A stretch of DNA of 64,000 nucleotides from contig NZ_CP049780.1 in assembly GCF_011193355.1 (NCBI RefSeq), positions 260,172 through 324,171 on the forward strand, given 5' to 3'. The notes beneath the pieces were generated by a model. The model saw only the letters and a program-made list of their open reading frames with translations, had not been told where the DNA came from and made no database searches. The position numbers were made by a program, and so were the translations under genes. This stretch comes from Streptomyces sp. JB150. GTDB lineage: Bacteria; Actinomycetota; Actinomycetes; Streptomycetales; Streptomycetaceae. Below, piece by piece: positions 1 through 8,341 of this stretch. Position 1 is the stretch's first letter; the number at the start of each line of letters is the position of its first letter.

Positions 1-686
1 TCCGTCTCGTACATGCGGCGCGGCGTGAAGCCGGCGCGGGCGCAGGCGGCGGTGAAGCAGTCGCCGAAGCAGCCGTCGCCGGGCACGCAGGCCCACTCCT
101 CGTTCGCCAGGTCGGCGAGTTCGGCCTCGCGTGCGGCGGCGAGGGGGTGTCCGTCGGGGAGCATCACGAAGACCGGGTCCTCGGCGATCTCGCGCCAGAC
201 CAGGTTCTCGGCGCCCGGCGGGGCGGCGGATCCGCAGGTTCCGGCGAGGGCGAAGTCCAGCCGGCCCTCGGCGAGCAGATCCGCCAGGCGCCGCTCCGAC
301 CAGGAGGCGCGGGTCGTGACGCGGGCGTCCGGCAGCGCGTCCGCGAGCCGGTCGACCAGGGCGCCGAGCAGCGGACCGTGGGTGCCGCCCAGCCGCAGCG
401 CGGTGGTGGTGCGCGGGGCGCGGGCGAACCGGGCCGCCTCCTGCTGGAGTTCGGTCACGGCGGGCAGCACCACGCGGGTCCGTTCGAGGACGAGTTCGCC
501 GAGCGCCGTGGCGCGTACGCCGTGCCGCCCGCGCTCGAACAGCTCGCCGCCGAGGGCTCTCTCGATCCGTTTGAGCTGGGCACTCAGCGCGGGCTGGGCG
601 AGCCCGAGCGCGGTCGCCGCCCGGGTGAGACTGCCTGCCTCGGCGATGGCACGGACCGTCCTGAGATGCCGCAACTCCAGCTCCAT
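1..686 (-). CDS. LysR-family transcriptional regulator (3' end outside window)
   Basis: Reading leftward from the ATG at 684-686, the frame stays open to the window edge, so the C-terminus is missing. The N-terminus (MELELRHLRTVRAIAEAGSL, then TRAATALGLAQPALSAQLKR) is a textbook LysR winged helix-turn-helix over residues 1-60. It is followed by the linker helix and the start of a periplasmic-binding-like effector domain from about residue 90. LysR proteins bind T-N11-A palindromes and usually control themselves and a neighbouring gene; the target cannot be seen here. A palindrome at 726-740 lies about 40 nt upstream of the start and is a plausible operator, either for this protein itself or for DasR. 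Confidence 0.93.
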   Translation of the reverse strand, partial: MELELRHLRTVRAIAEAGSLTRAATALGLAQPALSAQLKRIERALGGELFERGRHGVRATALGELVLERTRVVLPAVTELQQEAARFARAPRTTTALRLGGTHGPLLGALVDRLADALPDARVTTRASWSERRLADLLAEGRLDFALAGTCGSAAPPGAENLVWREIAEDPVFVMLPDGHPLAAAREAELADLANEEWACVPGDGCFGDCFTAACARAGFTPRRMYET

Positions 687-725
687 GAGGGGAGCTTGCG
701 TCGGCGGAGGGGCCAGGGCAAGAGG

Positions 726-740
726 TTGGTCCAGACCAGT
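726..740. promoter_or_regulatory. dre-like / LysR-box palindrome
   Basis: TTGGTCCAGACCAGT contains the inverted repeat TGGTC-CA-GACCA. It resembles the DasR responsive element (consensus around GGTCTAGACC, with TGGTCCAGACC variants known from chitinase promoters) and also fits a T-N11-A LysR box. It lies between the LysR start and the secreted-protein gene at 1010. The 323-nt gap 687-1009 holds nothing else recognisable. Confidence 0.4.
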
Positions 741-1009
741 ATGGCCACCGGGGGCCGGACGGTCCGCCCGTGGAGGCGGTTCGATCGGTACGCGCCAATA
801 GTGCCGCCGGCGCGTTCCGGGCCGCCGGGCACGGCCCCGCCGCCGGAGTCGCGCGCCGCACCGGCCGCGGGGTGCGCGTATACGGCCCCGGCCGGTCACC
901 ACACTTCGTCCGCGTCTCGCACACAGAAGACACACTTTCGGTCGTGGTCGCTCAGGGGCGCCGCCGAGGGGCAGACGGCGGGCGGGCCACGCGCCTAGCC
1001 TCCCGGGCC

Positions 1010-1537
1010 ATGCGATCACCCTTGATGAGACGCCTCGGTCTCACCGCCGTCCTCGCCCTCGTCCTCGCCGTGTTCGGCCTGGCCCCGACCGCGAGCGCCG
1101 CCGAACCGGGCCCCGCCGACCTGAAGTTCACCACCGACGCCGCCACGACCACGCCCGGTGGCACGGTGAACGTGACGATGACGCTGACGAACAACAAGAC
1201 GTACGACATCTGGTTCGTCTACCAGACGATCGAGCCGACCTGGCTGACCACCCAGCGGCCCGACCTGAAGTACTCCTTCACCGGCTGCTCCCTCGCCACG
1301 GCCTCCGGCAGCACCCCCTGTTCCGGCACCGGCCCCGCCAACCTCGGCGCCAACTACGGCGCCCCCATCGCCCCCGGCCAGAGCCGGACCGTGACGCTGA
1401 CGCTGCAGATCGCCCCCGACTCCGGCTGCAACGGCAACATCGGCTTCTACTCGTACTACTACGCCGAGTTCAGCGACAGCACGAGCACCAGCGGCGGCCC
1501 CGTCTACACGCCCGAGACGCGCGTGCTCTGCTCCTGA
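1010..1537 (+). CDS. Small secreted protein, function unknown
   Basis: This is a 175-aa protein starting at the ATG at 1010. An upstream in-frame extension is rejected because residue 1 here begins a clear signal peptide: charged MRSPLMRR, a hydrophobic core, then an Ala-rich cleavage region near residue 31. The mature part is rich in Thr, Ser and Tyr, has an alternating beta-strand pattern (for example GGTVNVTMTLTNN) and four cysteines (GCS, PCS, GCN and the terminal LCS) that could form two disulfides. The look is that of an extracellular beta-sandwich. No enzyme motif is visible. It is monocistronic, with the next gene nearly 400 nt downstream. Confidence 0.8.
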   Translation: MRSPLMRRLGLTAVLALVLAVFGLAPTASAAEPGPADLKFTTDAATTTPGGTVNVTMTLTNNKTYDIWFVYQTIEPTWLTTQRPDLKYSFTGCSLATASGSTPCSGTGPANLGANYGAPIAPGQSRTVTLTLQIAPDSGCNGNIGFYSYYYAEFSDSTSTSGGPVYTPETRVLCS

Positions 1538-1810
1538 CGGTCCTGGCGCCCGGTGGCCGGTGACCTGAAACCGGTCCATCGCCGCCCGGCGGACCGCGCA
1601 CGGTGACCACCGCCTCGCCGGCGGGCCCCGAGGGCCCGCCGGCGCCCGCGTTCCCGCCCCCACCTGCACGGCAGCCCCCGCACGGCGACCGGGCGGCGGC
1701 CTCGGAGCGCCCCCGCACCCGCGGTCCGGGCCGCGCCGTCGCCGCCCGGACACCTGCGTTTTTCCGTCAGGTTTCGCAGCGGGAGCACAAAAGTTCCACA
1801 CACGCCTCAC

Positions 1811-1920
1811 TATTTGACGCGACGGATGCGTCGACGACCGGTCTTCGAGGGGGAAACCGGCGTCACGCAAGGGGGTGGGTCCGCTCCGCGGAGCCGTGCT
1901 CACCCCTGCCCTGGGAGGGG
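1811..1920 (+). promoter_or_regulatory. Structured 5' leader upstream of the polysaccharide deacetylase
   Basis: The 393-nt gap 1538-1930 holds no gene. Its last 110 nt form consecutive small stems: 1816-1820 with 1828-1832, 1838-1842 with 1856-1860, and 1872-1877 with 1901-1906 enclosing the 12-nt palindrome 1883-1894. They end at a strong GGGAGGGG ribosome site (1913-1920) 10 nt before the ATG. This could be a regulated leader of the exopolysaccharide cluster. The purine-rich stretch with GAAACC and ACGCAA faintly recalls a cyclic-dinucleotide riboswitch but does not match a full consensus. Confidence 0.35.
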
Positions 1921-1930
1921 ACAGCACCGC

Positions 1931-4081
1931 ATGAAGCGGACCATACGCACCACCCTGCTCACGACGGGCGCGCTCATCGCCGCCCTCGGCATACCGACCT
2001 CGGCGGCGCACGCCGACGCCCCGGCGCCCCGGATCGACCTGCGGGTGCTCGTGGTGAGCGACGGCGGCCCGGCCACCGACGCCATCGCGGCCGAACTGGA
2101 CGCCGCGGGCACGCCGTACACGGAGATCGACCTCACGCGCTCCGACCGTCCCGTGATCGACGCCGGTTATCTCGCGGACACGGTGGACGGCCGGGACCGG
2201 GCCAGGTTCCAGGCGGTCGTCCTGCCCAACGACAACCCGTTCCCGGCGGGCTCCGCCGAGATGGCCGCGCTCGTGGCCTACGAGAAGGCATACGGCATCC
2301 CGCAGGTCGACGCGTACACGTACGCCCGCCCCGAGGCCGGACTCCAGTACCCCGTCCACGGCGGCTACTCGGGCAGCGTCGACGGGGTGCGTGCCCAGGT
2401 GACCGCGGCCGGCCGTTCCGGGCCCTTCGGCTACCTCGACGGCCCGGTGCCGTTCGAGGACAACTCCCCCACCGTGGGCGAAAGTTATGCCTATCTGTCG
2501 ACCCCGGTGGCCGGTGCCGACTTCACGCCGTACGTCGAGGCGGCGATCCCGGGAACGCCCAAGCGGGGCTCGCTGGTCGGCGAGTACCGGCACGACGGGC
2601 GCCGCGAACTCGTCGTCACCTTCGTCTACAACCGTCACCAGCAGCAGTTCCGGCTGCTGGCCCGCGGCATCGTCGAGTGGATGACCGGCGGGGTGCGCCT
2701 GGGCTCCTCCCGCAACTACTTCGCCGTGCACGTCGACGACGTCTTCGCGGCGGACGACCGCTGGAACTCCGCGCTCAACTGCACGCCCGGCGACGTGGAC
2801 TGCACAGACCCCGACGCCACCCCCGACCCGATCCGGATGACCCCGCAGGACGTCGACCACGCCGTGGCCTGGCAGCGCGAGCGGGACTTCACCCTCGACT
2901 TCGCCTACAACGGCGCCGGCAGCGCCGACCACCGGCAGGACAACAACGGCGCCGACCCGCTGGCCGACCGGCTGATCGCCGAGCGGGCGGAGTTCCGCTG
3001 GATCAACCACACCTACACGCACGCCTTCCTGGGGTGCGAGCAGGACACCTCGGTGGTGCCGTGGCGGTGCGCCACGAACCCGGACGGCAGCACCAAGTGG
3101 GTCAGCCGCGAGGACGTCTCCGACGAGATCGCCGCGAACCGGGCGTGGGGACTGCGCGCCGGACTCCCCCTGGACGACGGCGAACTGGTCACCGGCGAGC
3201 ACTCCGGGCTGCGGGTGCTGCCCCAGCAGAGCGCCGACAACCCCAACCTGGCGCTCGCCCTGGCCGACAACAAGGTCACCTGGCTGGCGTCCGACAACTC
3301 CCGCGAGCCCGGCCAGCGGCACGTCGGGCCCGCCACGACGGTGCCCCGCTACCCGATGAACGTCTTCTACAACGCGGGACGGGCCGCCGACCAGGTCGAC
3401 GAGTACAACTGGATCTACACCAGCCGCGCGCAGGGAGGCAGCGGCATCTGCGAGGACAACCCGGCCACCACCACCTGCCTGCCCGCCCCGCTCGACCCGG
3501 CCACCGGCTACCAGGAGCACATCGTGCCGGTGGAGCGGCGGATCGCGCTCGGCCACGTCCTCGCCAACGACCCCAGGCCGCACTTCATCCACCAGTCGAA
3601 CCTGGCCGAGGACCGGATCGCCTACCCCGTGCTGGACGGCGTACTCGACAGCTACGACGCGCTGTTCGCCGACAACACCCCCGTGATCAATCCGCGGATG
3701 AAGGACATCGGCGCGGAGCTCCAGCGGCGCACCGCCTGGCGGGCCGCGGTGCGGGACGGCCGGGTGACCGCCTACCGCGTCGGCGACACCGTGACCGTCG
3801 AGAGCCCGGACGGCGTGGCCGTTCCGGCGACCATGCCCGAGGGCACCACGCGGGCCGGCGCCGCCTTCGGCGAGGCGTACGCGGGTGAGCGGTCCGGGTG
3901 GACGGCGTCCGCGGGAGCGCCGCTGACCCTGACGCTGCCGGCGTCCGCCGCCCCGGCCGCGGCCGGGACCACCTCCTCGGCCGGCGGCCCGGCCGCCGAC
4001 GCCGACGGCACCGCGCCGGCGCCCGGCACCCGCGTCCCCGTGGGCGTGGCCGAGCCGGTCACCCCCCGCGCCGGGGGCTGA
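1931..4081 (+). CDS. Secreted Agd3-like (CE18-type) exopolysaccharide deacetylase
   Basis: A 716-aa exported protein. The signal peptide covers residues 1-29 (MKRTIRTTLL then a hydrophobic core, cleavage after AAHA). The first ~250 residues look like the carbohydrate-binding/alpha-beta region of Agd3. The catalytic part shows metal-site motifs HVDDVF (H267, D269, D270) and NHTYTH (H360, H364), then EHSG around residue 423. That pattern fits the Agd3/CE18 family, which removes N-acetyl groups from GalNAc in secreted galactosaminogalactan. The last ~45 residues are a Gly/Ala/Pro tail without a membrane anchor. The start is chosen for its strong ribosome site and signal peptide. It heads a cluster with a PelF-like transferase, GH135 and GH114, which supports an extracellular polymer-maturation role. 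The exact sugar is inferred. Confidence 0.8.
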   Translation: MKRTIRTTLLTTGALIAALGIPTSAAHADAPAPRIDLRVLVVSDGGPATDAIAAELDAAGTPYTEIDLTRSDRPVIDAGYLADTVDGRDRARFQAVVLPNDNPFPAGSAEMAALVAYEKAYGIPQVDAYTYARPEAGLQYPVHGGYSGSVDGVRAQVTAAGRSGPFGYLDGPVPFEDNSPTVGESYAYLSTPVAGADFTPYVEAAIPGTPKRGSLVGEYRHDGRRELVVTFVYNRHQQQFRLLARGIVEWMTGGVRLGSSRNYFAVHVDDVFAADDRWNSALNCTPGDVDCTDPDATPDPIRMTPQDVDHAVAWQRERDFTLDFAYNGAGSADHRQDNNGADPLADRLIAERAEFRWINHTYTHAFLGCEQDTSVVPWRCATNPDGSTKWVSREDVSDEIAANRAWGLRAGLPLDDGELVTGEHSGLRVLPQQSADNPNLALALADNKVTWLASDNSREPGQRHVGPATTVPRYPMNVFYNAGRAADQVDEYNWIYTSRAQGGSGICEDNPATTTCLPAPLDPATGYQEHIVPVERRIALGHVLANDPRPHFIHQSNLAEDRIAYPVLDGVLDSYDALFADNTPVINPRMKDIGAELQRRTAWRAAVRDGRVTAYRVGDTVTVESPDGVAVPATMPEGTTRAGAAFGEAYAGERSGWTASAGAPLTLTLPASAAPAAAGTTSSAGGPAADADGTAPAPGTRVPVGVAEPVTPRAGG

Positions 4082-4098
4082 CCGGCGTACGGCAGCGA

Positions 4099-4126
4099 GT
4101 CCCGGCCGCCCCGTCGCGGCCGGGAC
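4099..4126. terminator. 11-bp hairpin between deacetylase and glycosyltransferase genes
   Basis: GTCCCGGCCGC (4099-4109) pairs perfectly with 4116-4126 across a 6-nt loop, with no U-tract. It lies in the 84-nt gap and could partly terminate or stabilise the deacetylase transcript, uncoupling it from the downstream genes. Confidence 0.5.
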
Positions 4127-4165
4127 CGGCACCACCACCCCACACCTCGGCCGTGGAGCACACCG

Positions 4166-5677
4166 ATGCACGTTGACCACGGCGCGCGACGCTCCGGCGC
4201 CCCGCGCGTCACCCTCCTCACCGAAGGCACCTACCCGCACAGCCACGGCGGTGTGAGCGTCTGGTGCGACCAGCTCGTCACCGGGATGCCGGACGTCGAC
4301 TTCGACGTCATCGCCGTCACCGGCACCGGGCGGGAGCCGGTCGTGTGGGACCTGCCGTCCCATGTCTCCGGTGTGCGGTCGGTGCCGATGTGGGGGCCCG
4401 CACCGCCGGGGCGGGCCCCGCGCGGCCGCTCCCGCAGGCAGCTGGCCGACGCCTACGAGCGCTTCCTGACCGCGCTGGTGGACGCGACCGCCGAAGAAGG
4501 CTTCGCGCCCGCCCTGTACGCCCTGGCGCGGGCCGCCGCGGACGGCCTGCTCAGCCCCTTCCTGCGGGGCGACGCGGCGATCGCCGCCCTGACCGCCGTA
4601 TGGACGCGCCCCGGGCTCACGGTGCGCGAGGCGCGGCCGACGCTGCACGACGCGGTCACCGCGACCGGCCTGCTGGAACACGCCCTGCGCCCGCTGGCCG
4701 CGCCGCCGCCCGAGACGGGGGTGGCGCACGCCGTCAGCGGGGGTGTCGCCGTCCTGCCGGGGCTGGCGGCGCTGGAGCGGCACGGGGTTCCGCTGCTGCT
4801 GACCGAGCACGGCGTCTACCTGCGCGAGCGGTACCTCGGCTACCGCACGGCGCCGTACCGCTGGCCGGTCAAGGCGGTGCTCCTGGGGTTCTTCCGGCTG
4901 CTGGCGGAGGAGACCTACCGTCGGGCGGCGCTGATCACGCCCGGCAACCGCTACAACCGGCTGTGGGAGGAGCAGGGCGGCGCCGATCCGGCGTCGATCC
5001 GCACGGTCTACAACGGCGTCGACCCCGCGGCGTTCCCGCCGGCCGGCCCCGAACCGGAGCGGCTCACCCTCAGCTGGGCCGGGCGGGTCGACCCGATCAA
5101 GGACCTGGAGACCCTGATCCGCGCCTTCGCGCTGGTGCGGGAGCGGCTGCCCGAGGTGCGGCTGCGGCTGTTCGGCGGCACCCCGCGCGGCGGGGAGGGC
5201 TACCGGGAGCGGTGCGAGGCCCTGGCCGCCGAGCTGGGACAGGCCGGCGCGGTGACGTTCGAGGGGCGCGTCGACGACATACGGGACGCCTACGCGGCGG
5301 GGAACGTGGTGATGCTGTCGAGCATCAGCGAGGGCTTCCCGTTCACGCTGATCGAGGCCATGTCGTGCGGGCGGGCCACGGTGTCCACGGACGTGGGCGG
5401 GGTGCGGGAGGCCGTCGGGGACACCGGTCTCGTGGTGCCGCCGCGCGATCCGGCCGCGATGGCCGCCGCCGCGCTGGAGCTGCTGGGCGATCCCGTGCGG
5501 CGGCGGGCGATGGGCGAGGCCGCCCGACTGCGGGTGATCGAGCAGTTCACCCTCCGCCAGACCATCGACACCTTCCGCGCGATCTACCACGAACTGTCCA
5601 CGGTCGGCGAGGCGTTGCCCGCCGGCGTCGTCCTGTCCGCCGCGGCGGTCACCGGCACGGAGAGCCTCACCGGATGA
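4166..5677 (+). CDS. PelF-like GT4 glycosyltransferase
   Basis: A 503-aa cytoplasmic transferase with the PelF signature at its N-terminus: EGTYPHSHGGVSVW (residues ~14-27), then TEHGVYLRERYL near residue 215. The GT-B C-terminal half carries the GT4 nucleotide-sugar motifs GRVDPIKDLETL and SISEGFPFTLIEAM, whose E-x7-E-like element binds the donor. PelF in Pseudomonas polymerises the GalNAc-rich Pel polymer from UDP-sugar, and Gtb3 does the same for fungal galactosaminogalactan. The stop overlaps the next start by ATGA, so it is translationally coupled to the membrane protein, as expected for a synthase and exporter pair. The donor sugar is not determined by sequence. Confidence 0.88.
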   Translation: MHVDHGARRSGAPRVTLLTEGTYPHSHGGVSVWCDQLVTGMPDVDFDVIAVTGTGREPVVWDLPSHVSGVRSVPMWGPAPPGRAPRGRSRRQLADAYERFLTALVDATAEEGFAPALYALARAAADGLLSPFLRGDAAIAALTAVWTRPGLTVREARPTLHDAVTATGLLEHALRPLAAPPPETGVAHAVSGGVAVLPGLAALERHGVPLLLTEHGVYLRERYLGYRTAPYRWPVKAVLLGFFRLLAEETYRRAALITPGNRYNRLWEEQGGADPASIRTVYNGVDPAAFPPAGPEPERLTLSWAGRVDPIKDLETLIRAFALVRERLPEVRLRLFGGTPRGGEGYRERCEALAAELGQAGAVTFEGRVDDIRDAYAAGNVVMLSSISEGFPFTLIEAMSCGRATVSTDVGGVREAVGDTGLVVPPRDPAAMAAAALELLGDPVRRRAMGEAARLRVIEQFTLRQTIDTFRAIYHELSTVGEALPAGVVLSAAAVTGTESLTG

Positions 5678-7221
5678 GCGGGCCCATGTCCCTGGAACCC
5701 GGCGGCGCCGAGCGGGACACGCTGGCGCTGCGGCTGGCCGAGCCACGCCCGCCGCGCCCGCGGGACCGGACGAACCCAGCGCGCCCTTCGCACCCGCAGG
5801 GCCGGCCGCACCCCCAAGAGTCGCCCCACCCCCAGGACCCGCCGCAGTCACAGAACCCGCCGCGTCCGCCGCGCCGCCGCCCCCGCTGGGCGCTGGACGA
5901 GACGACGCTCGCGATCCGGCTGCCCCGCACCGGTCCCGACGAGAAGGCGGTGAGTGAGCTCGCCGCCGAACTCGCCGACCGGATCGGCCCCGCCGTCCAT
6001 CCGTACGAGGTGGCCGCGCTGCTGGAGGCGGAGGGCCTGTCCGCCTCCGTGATCAAGGAGCGGTACGGCCATCCGAACCTGTTCTCGCTGGCGTCCGCGC
6101 TCTACGCGCGGGTCCCCCGCACGTTCCCGGAGCCACCCGCCGCACCCGATCCGTGGCGGCCCGACACCGTGCGCTGTCTGCTGCGCGGGGTGCTGTTCGC
6201 GCTGCCCGCGCTGGCCTATCTGCTGACCGCCCCGCTGTGGCGGGTCGACCGGCACGCCCCCGTCCTGATCGTGGCCGGTGTCGTGTCCTGGGCATGGGGG
6301 CAGGCGCTGGGGCACCGCGCGCACCTGCGGCTGGTGGCGGGGCGCCGGGAGGCCTGCGGCACCCTGCTGACCGGGTCCCTGACGGGCGCGGCGGTCGCCA
6401 CCGGCCTGGCCGTGCTGCCCGCCGGCGGCGACCCGGGCACGGTGGCCGCCGGCGCCGCGGTCGCCGCCGTGCAGTCGCTGTACCTGGCGGCCGCGGGGGT
6501 GCTGCTGGTGCTGGCGCGGGAGCGGCTGCTGCTGGCCGCGCTGAGTCCGCTGATCGCCGGAGCGGCGATGCTGCCGTGGTGGGAGCCCGGCCCGGTGCTG
6601 CGCGCGGGCCTGCCGCTGCTGGCGCTGCTGGCCACGCTCGCGGTGACCGCGCGGGTGCTGTGGGCGGGCCTCGCGGTCCCGGCCGCCGCGGACGGGTCCG
6701 TGCCGCCCCTGCGGGCGTCCCTTCCCTACGGTCTGTTCGGGCTGGCCGCGGCGGTGCTCGTGCTGCTGGAGGGCCGGCGCCATCCGTACGCGGTGATCGC
6801 GCTGACGCTGAGCATGGGTCCGGCCGAGTGGCTGCTGTACCGCTACCGCGGCTGGTCGGTCGCCGCGCTGCGGGCCAGCGCGACACCCGGGGGGTTCCTG
6901 CTGCGCTCGGCCGGCGTGCTGGGTCTGTGCCTGTCCGCCTACCTCCTGTTGGTGGCCCCGGCGGGCCTGCTCACCGGCGCCGGCCCGGTCACGCTGCCGC
7001 TGCTCGCGGCGGCGCTGTGGACGGCCCTGCTGCTGCAGGCGTTCGGGGTGGCCTGGCCGCCGGCCGCGCTCTGTCTGGCCGCCGCCGCCACGGCCGGTGC
7101 GGTCGCCTGGCTGGACCTGCCGCCGGGGCCGGCCGTGCTGCCCCTGGCCTGCGGGCCGGTCGCGCTCGGCCTCGCGGCGTGTGCGATCCGGCTGCTGGGC
7201 CGGCCCTCCCCGCACGCCTGA
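5674..7221 (+). CDS. Polytopic membrane protein, candidate polymer exporter (PelG-like role)
   Basis: A 515-aa protein whose ATG overlaps the stop of the PelF-like gene. The first ~70 residues are disordered and Pro/His/Gln-rich, with PHPQ repeats. Residues ~75-150 form a small soluble domain with a conserved-looking stretch (SVIKERYGHPNLFSLASALY). From about residue 165 to the end there are roughly 11-12 hydrophobic helices. I do not see clear sequence identity with PelG or Wzx. The assignment as the membrane component that works with the PelF-like enzyme rests on topology, tight coupling and the pel precedent (PelF with PelG). The soluble cytoplasmic domain could be a regulatory or scaffold part like PelD/PelE, but that is inference. 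Confidence 0.75.
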   Translation: MSGPMSLEPGGAERDTLALRLAEPRPPRPRDRTNPARPSHPQGRPHPQESPHPQDPPQSQNPPRPPRRRPRWALDETTLAIRLPRTGPDEKAVSELAAELADRIGPAVHPYEVAALLEAEGLSASVIKERYGHPNLFSLASALYARVPRTFPEPPAAPDPWRPDTVRCLLRGVLFALPALAYLLTAPLWRVDRHAPVLIVAGVVSWAWGQALGHRAHLRLVAGRREACGTLLTGSLTGAAVATGLAVLPAGGDPGTVAAGAAVAAVQSLYLAAAGVLLVLARERLLLAALSPLIAGAAMLPWWEPGPVLRAGLPLLALLATLAVTARVLWAGLAVPAAADGSVPPLRASLPYGLFGLAAAVLVLLEGRRHPYAVIALTLSMGPAEWLLYRYRGWSVAALRASATPGGFLLRSAGVLGLCLSAYLLLVAPAGLLTGAGPVTLPLLAAALWTALLLQAFGVAWPPAALCLAAAATAGAVAWLDLPPGPAVLPLACGPVALGLAACAIRLLGRPSPHA

Positions 7222-7309
7222 CCGTCCGGCACCGCTCCCCGGCAACGGGCCCGCTCCTCCCCCGCCCCTCCGCCTGTCCTGATCTCACCCGACGAAAGGA
7301 ACCCGAGAG

Positions 7310-8311
7310 TTGACCTCCGCACCGCTCGCCGCCGTCACCGGAGCCGACGGCTTCATCGGCTCGCATCTCACCGAGGCGCTCGTCGCCTCCGGCCACCGCG
7401 TCCGGGCCATGGCCCAGTACAACTCGTTCTCCTCCTACGGCTGGCTGGAGACCCTGTCCCCCGACGTCCTCGACCACGTGGAGATCGTCCTCGGCGACGT
7501 CCGCGACCCCGGTTCGGTGCGCGCCCTGCTCGACGGCGCCGACTGCGCCTACCACCTCGCCGCGCTCATCGCGATCCCGTACTCCTACCAGGCGCCGCAC
7601 AGTTACGTGGACACCAACGTCACCGGCACGCTGAACGTGCTGGAGGCGGTGCGGACCCTGGGCACGCCGCGCCTGGTGCACACCTCGACCAGCGAGACGT
7701 ACGGCACCGCGCAGACCGTCCCCATCACCGAGGACCACCCGATCAACACGCAGTCGCCGTACGCCGCCTCGAAGGCCGGGGGCGACCGGCTGGCCGACAG
7801 CTACCACGCCAGTTTCGGCACGCCCGTGGTGACCCTGCGGCCGTTCAACACGTTCGGGCCGCGCCAGTCGATGCGCGCGGTGATCCCCACCGTGATCGGC
7901 CAGGTGGCGGCCGGGCAACGCGTCCTCACCCTCGGCGACCTGCGGCCCACCCGGGACTTCACCTTCGTCGAGGACACCGCGCGGGCGTTCCTCGCGGTGG
8001 GCACCGCACCGGCGGAGCGGGTCGTGGGCCGCACCCTCAACGCCGGGACCGGCGGGGAGATCTCGGTCGGGGACCTGGTCGCGCTGATCGGCAAGGTCAT
8101 GGACGCGCCGCTCGACGTGCGCGAGGACCCCGAGCGGCTGCGGCCCGCCGCCTCGGAGGTGATGCGGCTCGTCGCGGACGCGTCCCGGCTCACGGCGGCG
8201 ACCGGCTGGCGGCCCCGCCACACCCTCGAGGAAGGGCTCGCGCGGACCGCGGAGTGGTTCACCCAGCCGGCCAACCTGGCCCGCTACAAGACCGGCATCT
8301 ACAACATCTGA
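7310..8311 (+). CDS. SDR-family nucleotide-sugar 4,6-dehydratase/epimerase (LegB-like)
   Basis: A 333-aa extended short-chain dehydrogenase. It starts at a TTG (7310), chosen because GAAAGGA sits 12 nt upstream and no ATG gives a full Rossmann fold. The NAD site is TGADGFIGSHL (residues ~10-20). The catalytic triad is the Ser/Thr of STSETYG with Y151 and K155 in YAASK. The segment AQYNSFSSYGWLETL is typical of the NAD-dependent 4,6-dehydratase group related to LegB rather than of classical GalE. It most likely makes a 4-keto-6-deoxy NDP-sugar, or epimerises one, for the polymer. It is followed within 30 nt by a nucleotidyltransferase, suggesting one sugar-donor pathway. Confidence 0.85.
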   Translation: MTSAPLAAVTGADGFIGSHLTEALVASGHRVRAMAQYNSFSSYGWLETLSPDVLDHVEIVLGDVRDPGSVRALLDGADCAYHLAALIAIPYSYQAPHSYVDTNVTGTLNVLEAVRTLGTPRLVHTSTSETYGTAQTVPITEDHPINTQSPYAASKAGGDRLADSYHASFGTPVVTLRPFNTFGPRQSMRAVIPTVIGQVAAGQRVLTLGDLRPTRDFTFVEDTARAFLAVGTAPAERVVGRTLNAGTGGEISVGDLVALIGKVMDAPLDVREDPERLRPAASEVMRLVADASRLTAATGWRPRHTLEEGLARTAEWFTQPANLARYKTGIYNI

Positions 8312-8341
8312 CCGACCGGCACGTACCGCAGGAGGTATGCC

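Noticed and set aside
1838-1906. Cyclic-di-GMP or cyclic-di-AMP riboswitch
   Set aside because: Only short fragments (GAAACC, ACGCAA) resemble those motifs; the conserved internal-loop sequences and stem order are not present.
1016-5851. A 1611-codon open frame on the minus strand
   Set aside because: It lies antisense to the deacetylase and PelF-like genes, has repetitive Gly/Arg/Val/Asp composition and no domain; it is a high-G+C shadow frame.
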